64,000 nt of DNA. Source: [Limnothrix rosea] IAM M-220. GTDB taxonomy: Bacteria > Cyanobacteriota > Cyanobacteriia > Cyanobacteriales > MRBY01. Shown in pieces: positions 57,814-64,000 of this stretch (within the stretch, counting starts at the first letter, position 1; each line of letters opens with the position of its first letter). The position numbers were made by a program, and so were the translations under genes. The notes under the pieces were generated by a model. It saw only the letters and a list, made by a program, of their open reading frames with translations, was not told the DNA's origin and did no database searches. Location of the stretch: NCBI RefSeq assembly GCF_001904615.1, contig NZ_MRBY01000011.1:1-64000 (forward strand), written 5' to 3'.

Positions 57814-58893
57814 TTAGATCGAGCGGTGGCGGCGTAAAATAATGGCCATGACAATGGGTGCACCGAAAAGGGCTGTCACGGTATTGAGCGGTAACGTGAG
57901 TTGGCTACCGGGCAGCTGGGCGATGATGTCGGCGAGGAGGGCAAGGCTGGCTCCCATGAGGGCGATCGCCGGAATGAGCAGGCGATGATTAACGGTTTTG
58001 AGCAAATAGCGACAGAGGTGGGGAACCGCTAAGCCAATAAAGGAAATCGGGCCACAAAATGCCGTGACAGTCCCCGATAAAATAGCGGTACTAATGATAA
58101 TTTGGCGACGGGTTTTTCTAATATTTAAACCCAAGCTTTGGGCATATTGTTTGCCTAATAAAAGGACATTTAAAGCCTTGGCTGAACAGTAGGCCATAAT
58201 GCCACCCAAAAAAATCAAAATCGAAAAAATTGGTAACTGCTCCCGCTGAATTTGAGCGAAACTACCAAATGTCCAACTAAGATAAAGACGCATGGCTTCA
58301 CTAGGGCTAAAATGCAGCAGCATTGTGACTAAAGAATTACTGACATAGCCTAACATTAATCCCAAAATTAATAGGGTGGCATGGTGGGGAACGCGGCGGG
58401 CGATCGCCAACACTAAACTCAATACGGCGATCGCACCCAAACTGGCGGCAAGGGCAATACTAAAACTACCCACGACACCGCCAACAAAACCACTGCCGAG
58501 AATGACAAGGGCAACGCCCAAACCTGCACCAGAGTTGATGCCCAGCACAAAGGGTCCCGCTAGGGGATTATTAAATAAAGTCTGCATTTGAATGCCGCCA
58601 ATCCCTAAAGCAGCTCCAGCAAAAGTGGCGGCGATCGCCCGGGGAAATCGCAGTTGCCAGATGATTTGTTGCCAAACTTCCGTTGATTCAGTCGGTCGAA
58701 AAAAAATGATTTCCAACACATGATGCATCGGAATCGTGACAGAACCCAAACATAAACTGACGCTAAACAAACAAAACCATAGGCCTATTAATCCCCCTAA
58801 AATTCCCATATAGGAAGAAGATCGCCACTGTAATAAATTAACTAAAACTGTTAGCTGACGAACAAAAAAAGATTGTTGGAGCGGGACTTTCAC
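57814..58893 (-). CDS. btuC: FecCD/BtuC-type ABC transporter permease
   Basis: Membrane permease of 359 aa with about ten TM helices. Family motifs include WQLRFPRAIAATFAGAALGIGGIQMQTLFNNPLAGPFVLGINSGAGLG (by position about residues 80-127), GLMLGYVSNSL, SWTFGSF, and CGPISFIGLAVPHLCRYL, the EAA-like ATPase contact. Iron-siderophore and vitamin B12 permeases share this fold; the riboswitch and operon partners point to cobalamin. It starts 6 bases downstream of the binding-protein gene. No ATPase gene (btuD) follows in the window. Confidence 0.9.
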   Translation of the reverse strand: MKVPLQQSFFVRQLTVLVNLLQWRSSSYMGILGGLIGLWFCLFSVSLCLGSVTIPMHHVLEIIFFRPTESTEVWQQIIWQLRFPRAIAATFAGAALGIGGIQMQTLFNNPLAGPFVLGINSGAGLGVALVILGSGFVGGVVGSFSIALAASLGAIAVLSLVLAIARRVPHHATLLILGLMLGYVSNSLVTMLLHFSPSEAMRLYLSWTFGSFAQIQREQLPIFSILIFLGGIMAYCSAKALNVLLLGKQYAQSLGLNIRKTRRQIIISTAILSGTVTAFCGPISFIGLAVPHLCRYLLKTVNHRLLIPAIALMGASLALLADIIAQLPGSQLTLPLNTVTALFGAPIVMAIILRRHRSI

Positions 58894-58898
58894 AAAGA

Positions 58899-60155
58899 TT
58901 AATCAAGTTGACGATAATAAAAAAGATCGTGGTCGGGTAATAATTCTGGATGGAAAATTTTAATCAGATCAGCAAGGATAATATCTGGATTTGTTGTGCC
59001 ACTTTCCCAAAAATCATTGCCCCCTTCGGGATTGAGGCGGGCGTTGGCAATATAAACTTGCTTGGTTTGACTCGCCTTTAACAGGTCGTAGCGACGATCT
59101 TCCCTGAGTAAATCGGCTTTTGTGCGCCAGTCTTGGTTGGGATTTAGCCAAAAATCAGCGTCTTTTGCCTTTGCTAAAACGGCTTCGTAGTCGAGGGGTA
59201 AACTGAGGCGCGAATCGGAATCTTGCCAGAGATAATCTGCCCCGGCATCCCGGAAAAATTGTGCGACATAGCTTTTCCCGGCGGGCATATACCAAACGCC
59301 TTGAAAGGGGGAGCCACTAAATGCTGTCGGTAACTCTGTCAGTGTCGCCGTTTTATTGACTAGCTCTTGGTAACGTTGGGCGATCGCCGCAAATTCTTGA
59401 TTTGCTTTGGCTTCTTGATTAAACAATAATGCCGTAAATTTGAGCCATTCCGCGCGACCGAGGGGCGTTGATTCGAGGTGGGCAGCATCAAGCACAATAG
59501 TTTGCTCAAGGGATTTTAGGGTTTCGAAACGGCTATTTTCACCGTCATCGAGGCGATAACTTAAGATGACATCGGGTTGTAGATTTAAGACTTTTTCCGC
59601 GTCAGGTTGTAAATCGCCCACTTCTTGGATTGCTCCTGCGACGATTTTCTCGCGGATTACTTCGCTGTAAATTAGACGGCGATCGCCCACTCCGACTAGG
59701 GCATGGAGTTGCCCCAGCTTTTCGATGTGGGGCAAATAGGTAGTGGACATAGCCAAAACCCGTTGGCTCGGAATTTCAACGATAGTTGCCTCAGGATAAT
59801 GGGTCGGTGCAGGTGTGCCACATTGGACAAAAACATAGTTTAAATCGACAGCGGCTTCTTCCCAGGGCTGTTTGACTGTGACGAGCTTGTAGTTGGGATG
59901 ATACTCGACAGTAAATCCTTGGGCATAATACGGCTCAACTTTTTCTGGAAAATAGTCAACAGTGGCATCGAACTCCTCAACGCAATGGTCATGGGCACTC
60001 AGGGTTGGTTTTTCTGTTGCTGACTGGCAAGCTGATAATAAAATGCCAAAACTAATAATAATTAAAGCCGTTTTAGAAGGCCAAAAATATTGTTGCTTTG
60101 GAATCAGTAATTGAGGCGATCGCCAACATTTTAAAAATGTAAAACTTAAAACCAT
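58899..60155 (-). CDS. btuF: BtuF-like periplasmic substrate-binding lipoprotein
   Basis: Solute-binding protein of 418 aa. An N-terminal signal ends in the lipobox LLSAC (near residues 40-44). The clamshell binding fold shows QRVLAMSTTYLPHIEKLGQL, EVGDLQPDAEKVLNLQPDVILSY (the ABC iron/B12-binding family signature), and VYIANARLNPEGGNDFWE. It starts with ATG overlapping the end of the phosphoesterase gene by 10 bases, so the two are translationally coupled. Cobalamin is the inferred ligand, from the riboswitch; a siderophore cannot be excluded from the protein sequence alone. Confidence 0.85.
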   Translation of the reverse strand: MVLSFTFLKCWRSPQLLIPKQQYFWPSKTALIIISFGILLSACQSATEKPTLSAHDHCVEEFDATVDYFPEKVEPYYAQGFTVEYHPNYKLVTVKQPWEEAAVDLNYVFVQCGTPAPTHYPEATIVEIPSQRVLAMSTTYLPHIEKLGQLHALVGVGDRRLIYSEVIREKIVAGAIQEVGDLQPDAEKVLNLQPDVILSYRLDDGENSRFETLKSLEQTIVLDAAHLESTPLGRAEWLKFTALLFNQEAKANQEFAAIAQRYQELVNKTATLTELPTAFSGSPFQGVWYMPAGKSYVAQFFRDAGADYLWQDSDSRLSLPLDYEAVLAKAKDADFWLNPNQDWRTKADLLREDRRYDLLKASQTKQVYIANARLNPEGGNDFWESGTTNPDIILADLIKIFHPELLPDHDLFYYRQLD

Positions 60156-60910
60156 TGAATGCGCTGTACCTCCGTCGTAACTGCTCCATTATCTTTAAGG
60201 TCAATTACTCTAAATCCCGGTTGTTGCCAAAGCTGAATTTCGCCTTCGATCTCCCTACAGTGGGCTGGAGTGACCTGTGTGCAGGTGGCAGGAGTCCCGA
60301 AAAAATAAATGCCATTTTGCCTCACCGTCAGCTGATGGTGGATATGTCCAAAACAAACAACTTTTACTTGGGGATATTGTCTGATTATCTCGTGAAAAGC
60401 TGACGAATTTAAAACAGACATTTGTTCTAGCCAATCAATGCCGGTATCGACGGGGTGGTGATGCAGGGCGATCGCCGTTGGTTTTCCCCTATGGGCGTTA
60501 AGTTTATCTACGAGCCAATCAAGTTCTGTTTTTGCCAAAGTCCCTTCACCATATTGAGCATTTTCTAGGCAAGAATTTAAGAGAATAAAACACCAATTTT
60601 TGTGCTGAAAACACTTTTGCGCATGAAGATATTGGCTGGATAATGCAGACTGCATCCGCTGAAAATTATCATGATTTCCCGGTAGCCAGTAAGCCGGAAT
60701 TTTCGTCTGATCAATTAAATTTTTGAGGTGTTCATAGGCTGCTTTTTCACCATTGTGGGCTAAATCTCCAGTTAAAAGAATTAGTTCCGGTACTACTTTT
60801 TTTACTGTCTTTAAAACTTTTTCTAGTGAGTACCAAGTTTGGACACCTCTCATGGCATCTTCCTTATCAGCAAGGAGGTGAGTATCTGTGATTTGGGCAA
60901 TTTTGACCAT
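60146..60910 (-). CDS. cpdA: CpdA-like calcineurin-type metallophosphoesterase
   Basis: Binuclear metallophosphoesterase of 254 aa. All five family motifs are visible: DTHLL (Asp, His), LLTGDLAHNG (GDxxxxG), LPGNHDNF (GNHD), HHHP (GHxH-like, here ALHHHPVD) and FGHIHHQ. A TTG upstream at 60934 is open, but the ATG at 60910 (MVKIAQITDTH) is the family start. The closest type is the class III cAMP phosphodiesterase CpdA. Its place between the TonB receptor and btuF under a B12 riboswitch suggests a role in cobalamin use, perhaps dephosphorylation, but no substrate is known to me. Confidence 0.88.
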   Translation of the reverse strand: MVKIAQITDTHLLADKEDAMRGVQTWYSLEKVLKTVKKVVPELILLTGDLAHNGEKAAYEHLKNLIDQTKIPAYWLPGNHDNFQRMQSALSSQYLHAQKCFQHKNWCFILLNSCLENAQYGEGTLAKTELDWLVDKLNAHRGKPTAIALHHHPVDTGIDWLEQMSVLNSSAFHEIIRQYPQVKVVCFGHIHHQLTVRQNGIYFFGTPATCTQVTPAHCREIEGEIQLWQQPGFRVIDLKDNGAVTTEVQRIQWF

Positions 60911-60978
60911 GTTATTTAACCCAGAGAAAATCAAGTGCCACTCACCATGCTAGCAAGTGACATTTTGACGATTTTTAC

Positions 60979-62982
60979 TTAGCGAAACGTTGCATTAACG
61001 CCAATTTGGAAGCGACTGCCGACACCGGGAAAATCTCCAGAGAAACCAGAAAAAGTAATGTAGTCCTCTGCGAGGATATTTTCCCAACTAGCTGTGAGAT
61101 TAACATTGTCAGTAATCGCGTAACGGGTACGAAGATCAACCGTTGTATAGGATTCTAGAGATGCTGTATTGGTGTTATTGGTTAGGCGATCGCCAACATG
61201 TTTGACAAAAAGTCCAGCATAAAAACCCTGTGGATTTTCATAGGCAATACCAATGTTAAAAAAATCAGTGCCCGCAAATCTCACTTCATTACCGATCACT
61301 GAAGCATTCGAATCCTCAAGAATCTTAGAGTTATTCATTGTGTAATTAGCAAACGCATACACCGAATTTGACAATTGGACAGTAAGTTCAGCTTCTAATC
61401 CTTGGTTACGGGCTTTACCTAAGTTAAAAGGTGTAAAGGTTGGGTCTAAAACAATGGCATCATCAATCGTGTTGTTAAAATACGTTAAACGGAGCAAAGC
61501 ATTGCGACCAAACTTTTGATCAATACCAATATCAAAGCTATTGCCAATTTCAGGTTTTAAATTGGGGTTTGCACTGCCGGGAAAAAATAAATCGGTAGAA
61601 GTGGGGGTACGAAAGTTCCGTGCATAATTAGCTCGGATACTTGTGTTTTCTCCTGCTTGCCACAGTAGACCGGCACTTGGGGAGGTAAAGGATCCTTCAG
61701 CCAAGCTGTTGAAATCTTGTCTTAAACCAAGAGTTGTTGTGAGTTCTGGCGTTATTCCGGCAGTATAGTTGGCAAAAATTGCCCCTTGACTTAAGTTGCC
61801 GTCATATAAAGTCCCAAAGGCATTTTTCGCGACGATGTCTTCAGAACGGTAATCAAAGCCGTAGGTGATATTTTGATTTTTTGCAAATTGCCAATTGTGC
61901 TGAATTTGTCCCCCAAAAGATTCATTTTCAGTGATAAAGGTGAAGGGGAAAGGACCCGCTGGATTTTTATCTAGATTATCTGCAAAATCTGCAAAAATTC
62001 TCGTGATTAATGTGGAGTCATCACCATTTCCTAAGCGTGAGTCTAACTGGAGTGAAAGTAACCAATTTTCCACTTCAGCAAATTGCTCAAGGGCTGGGTT
62101 GGGAAAGCCTCCCGGCACACCAATATCTTTGTCTGTGTAAAGACCGTTAAAGCTGAGTTTATGGCGATCGCCGAGTAGACTTGTCGCTTGAAAATTGAGA
62201 TTTTGAATCTCTGCTTGGGCATTTTCCCTAGTACCAGATAAACCCAAATTTTCTAATTTAAAATCAAAATCATTTTCTGCTGCAGTGCGATTATAAGCGA
62301 GACGAACTGTAGATTTTTCACCACCATAATTAACCGCAACTTCTTGGTTGTTGTAGCCTAGTGTGCCGATTTCACCGCCAATTGTTGCGCTCCATCCCCC
62401 ATTCAATTCAGGCTGACGGGTGACAATATTAATAACACCACCGATTGCACTAGAACCGAATAAAGTCGAACTGCCGCCAGGCAGTAACTCGATGCGCTCA
62501 ACGTTGCTAGTGGTTAAATTTGAAAGATCAAATGTCCCTACATTAAAAGTATTAATGGGACGACCATCAAGCAAGATCAGAGTTTGAGAATTTGAATTAG
62601 CGCCCCTGAGTATCTGGGCACTCTGTGCGCCAAGCTGAACTCCTGCGGTACTGTCAACAAAAACGCCGGGAAAATATTTCAAAGCTTCATTGACAGTGCG
62701 ATAGCCTTGAGCTTCGATCTGTTCACGATTGATTACATATGCGGGGCGGCTAGAATCTTGGACGGTTCCTTCTTGACGGAAAGGTGCGTAAATGGGTTGG
62801 TTAAGAATTTCATCGATAATCGAAAACTCGAAATCGAAGTTCTCTGCTTCATTGATGGGAATAATCTGGACTCCTTCTGGGGTCTCATCAACTAGAATTT
62901 CTGGGGTTTCGGTCTGGGCGATCGCCGCGACATTACTTGCTACAAGAATAAGAGTCGCAAGGGGTAAAGATTTGATTTTCAT
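60979..62982 (-). CDS. btuB: TonB-dependent outer-membrane receptor (BtuB-like)
   Basis: Outer-membrane active transporter of 667 aa. A signal peptide (LPLATLILVASNVAAIAQ) is followed by a short acidic segment, a plug domain (about residues 75-190: YVINREQIEAQGYRTVNEALKYFPGV, ILRGANSNSQTLILLDGRPIN, and VERIELLPGGSSTLFGSSAIGGVINIVT by position) and a 22-strand barrel ending in the terminal aromatic motif NATFR. There is no N-terminal STN signalling domain, so it is not a FecA-type transducer. It heads the operon behind a cobalamin riboswitch, so B12 is the inferred cargo. Confidence 0.9.
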   Translation of the reverse strand: MKIKSLPLATLILVASNVAAIAQTETPEILVDETPEGVQIIPINEAENFDFEFSIIDEILNQPIYAPFRQEGTVQDSSRPAYVINREQIEAQGYRTVNEALKYFPGVFVDSTAGVQLGAQSAQILRGANSNSQTLILLDGRPINTFNVGTFDLSNLTTSNVERIELLPGGSSTLFGSSAIGGVINIVTRQPELNGGWSATIGGEIGTLGYNNQEVAVNYGGEKSTVRLAYNRTAAENDFDFKLENLGLSGTRENAQAEIQNLNFQATSLLGDRHKLSFNGLYTDKDIGVPGGFPNPALEQFAEVENWLLSLQLDSRLGNGDDSTLITRIFADFADNLDKNPAGPFPFTFITENESFGGQIQHNWQFAKNQNITYGFDYRSEDIVAKNAFGTLYDGNLSQGAIFANYTAGITPELTTTLGLRQDFNSLAEGSFTSPSAGLLWQAGENTSIRANYARNFRTPTSTDLFFPGSANPNLKPEIGNSFDIGIDQKFGRNALLRLTYFNNTIDDAIVLDPTFTPFNLGKARNQGLEAELTVQLSNSVYAFANYTMNNSKILEDSNASVIGNEVRFAGTDFFNIGIAYENPQGFYAGLFVKHVGDRLTNNTNTASLESYTTVDLRTRYAITDNVNLTASWENILAEDYITFSGFSGDFPGVGSRFQIGVNATFR

Positions 62983-63252
62983 TAATACAGAATAGAAGCT
63001 AAATATTGATTTTTGACTAGGGCATTCCGACTCACCTAAAACATCTTTTTCACCTAAGCTCTAAATAGAACAAAAGTAAAAAAAACGAGATGATAAAAGA
63101 AAAATAAAGATAAAATTCTAAATGTTTCTGGAATTAAAAACGACAGCAGAAACGCGATTCAGAATCATAAATTGTCAAAAAAAGTCGTACTTGCAATGGC
63201 ATGCAATAAGAGTATTTCATCCGTACCTCGCAGATGGGAATAAATAATATGT
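62983..63252 (-). promoter_or_regulatory. leader between B12 riboswitch and btuB (expression platform region)
   Basis: About 270 bases of untranslated leader on the minus strand. Right after the aptamer (63176-63212) there is a TTGCA / TGCAA hairpin followed, six bases later, by seven T residues, which could be a weak intrinsic terminator formed when cobalamin binds. I cannot show the competing antiterminator by eye. Confidence 0.4.
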
Positions 63253-63395
63253 ATGGGTCTCTCGGCGGGCATCCTGACTTAGAAGCTAGCATCGCTAATC
63301 TTCCTTACAGTTGCGGGACAGTGACGGATTTGCACCGTGCTTTCCCCTTTACTTTTGCCGACTGATCCTCGACAAAACCGATGAAGCCATTATTA
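63253..63395 (-). ncRNA. cobalamin (AdoCbl) riboswitch
   Basis: On the minus strand the aptamer has the highly conserved core of the cobalamin family: GGGGAAAGCACGGTGCAAAT, TCCGTCACTGTCCCGCAACT, GTAAGGAAGATTAGCGATGC and the closing AAGTCAGGATGCCCGCCGAG (B12-box region and P1/P2 arms). It lies upstream of the TonB receptor gene, in the same orientation, at 271 bases from its ATG. Binding of cobalamin should switch the uptake operon off. This is one of the most secure non-coding calls in the window. Confidence 0.95.
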
Positions 63396-63581
63396 TACAG
63401 TAGGCGATCGCCTTTTTTTGAAAATCCCAGTTTAAGAGAGATGTAGAAGCGAAATATTTTTTCTCTAAATAAATCGCCACCTTCATTAAATATAAAAAAA
63501 CATCAGATCCTTTTATCGAAATCAATCATGCCAGATTGAAACCATTTGCTCTTTAGACTAGATACCAAACTATTATTAAAA
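63396..63581. other. region between the riboswitch and the EAL gene
   Basis: Holds the promoter of the B12 operon (minus strand, upstream of the aptamer) and the 3' end of the EAL gene. A HIP1 site is at about 63404-63411. No terminator with a clear T run is seen for the EAL gene. Confidence 0.35.
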
Positions 63582-64000
63582 TTAGATTTTATCCCGTAGA
63601 AAATTCGGCACTTTTTTTCCCTCTAAAGGCCGACTAAACAAATAGCCCTGCGCCACATCACAACCTAATTGACGGAGCATCTGAACTTGTTCTACCGTTT
63701 CTACGCCTTCCGCAATAATGCCATGGCCTAGATTATGTCCCATATCAATCATTGACCTCAATAAAACTTGAGATTTGCGATCAATAGCCATGTCGTCAAT
63801 AAAATATTTATCAAGCTTGAGATAGTCTACGGTGAGATGTTTTAAAGAGGCAAAGGATGAAAAACCCGTACCAAAGTCGTCAATGGCAATGGAAACACCT
63901 AAACTTTTTAGCTGCTGGAAAACTTCTAGGTTTTTAGGATTTGTTTGGACAACGCTTTCTGTCACTTCTAAATTTAAATGTTTGGCCTTTATTTTTGTCT
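63582..64000 (-). CDS. EAL-domain protein, C-terminal part (runs off the window)
   Basis: The frame is open through the right edge, so only the C-terminal 139 or so residues are seen. They are the second half of an EAL phosphodiesterase domain: KAKHLNLEVTESVVQ, IAIDDFGTGFSSFASLKHL, YLKLDKYFID, IIAEGVETVEQV and GYLFSRPLE. The DDFGTG loop and the Lys, Glu and Gln residues of the active site are present, so it is probably an active c-di-GMP phosphodiesterase or the tail of a GGDEF-EAL protein. Upstream domains are outside the window. Confidence 0.92.
   Translation of the reverse strand, partial: TKIKAKHLNLEVTESVVQTNPKNLEVFQQLKSLGVSIAIDDFGTGFSSFASLKHLTVDYLKLDKYFIDDMAIDRKSQVLLRSMIDMGHNLGHGIIAEGVETVEQVQMLRQLGCDVAQGYLFSRPLEGKKVPNFLRDKI

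Overview
The window is cyanobacterial chromosome. It carries the thylakoid/cytoplasmic-membrane ATP synthase operon with a separate b' subunit and without the beta/epsilon genes, Psb29/Thf1, the Calvin-cycle regulator CP12, the NblS/Hik33-type light/nutrient sensor kinase, an RRM-type RNA-binding protein, and dozens of copies of the HIP1 octamer GCGATCGC. The gene set, the HIP1 density and a cobalamin-import operon behind a B12 riboswitch suggest a relative of the Synechococcus sp. PCC 7002 / Picosynechococcus / Leptolyngbya PCC 7376 group. This assignment is inferred from content, not from a search.

Layout. 1-4.1 kb: a PAS-PAS-GGDEF-EAL c-di-GMP enzyme, a GAF-PAS protein and a convergent UbiA prenyltransferase. 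4.1-10 kb: Ppx/GppA phosphatase, threonine synthase, a secreted protein of unknown function, a JAMM peptidase, a CAP-domain protein and a glycosyltransferase-like protein. 10-13.4 kb: nblS and purD on the minus strand. 13.8-19 kb: stand-alone Hpt protein, M48 protease, ureE, MFS transporter, GT4 glycosyltransferase. 19.4-25.1 kb: tig, divergent from asd-dapA-rnj. 25.4-29.6 kb: a small membrane coiled-coil protein, dnaB, ruvA, rpiA, an RRM protein. 30.2-35.4 kb: lysC, tRNA-Phe, a DUF3177-like membrane protein, an IS200/IS605 tnpB remnant, cp12, dnaN. 35.7-41.4 kb: a class A beta-lactamase-like hydrolase and a 1262-residue hybrid kinase with an ethylene-receptor-like sensor domain. 41.5-47.7 kb: an SPOUT methyltransferase, a zinc-ribbon protein, a second-type EF-G, a truncated GST, two small unknowns, an aldo/keto reductase. 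48.1-55.2 kb: the eight-gene atp operon and psb29. 55.3-57.6 kb: a lipoprotein with an OB-like domain and cimA. 57.8-63.4 kb: the B12 uptake operon (TonB receptor, phosphoesterase, binding protein, permease) behind a cobalamin riboswitch. 63.6-64 kb: the C-terminus of another EAL protein, cut by the window edge.

Most of the window is housekeeping. Aspartate-family biosynthesis is well represented but dispersed (thrC, asd-dapA, lysC). The most notable items are: three copies of a non-coding element with TA-flanked terminal inverted repeats (a MITE-like family, 180-215 bp), one of which supplies the dnaN stop codon; the riboswitch-controlled B12 operon with an embedded phosphoesterase; the hybrid kinase whose ethylene-binding-like domain keeps the copper-ligand Cys and His but has Asn in place of the key Asp; and a proteobacterial-type second EF-G. 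I found no CRISPR array, prophage, toxin-antitoxin pair or defence island.
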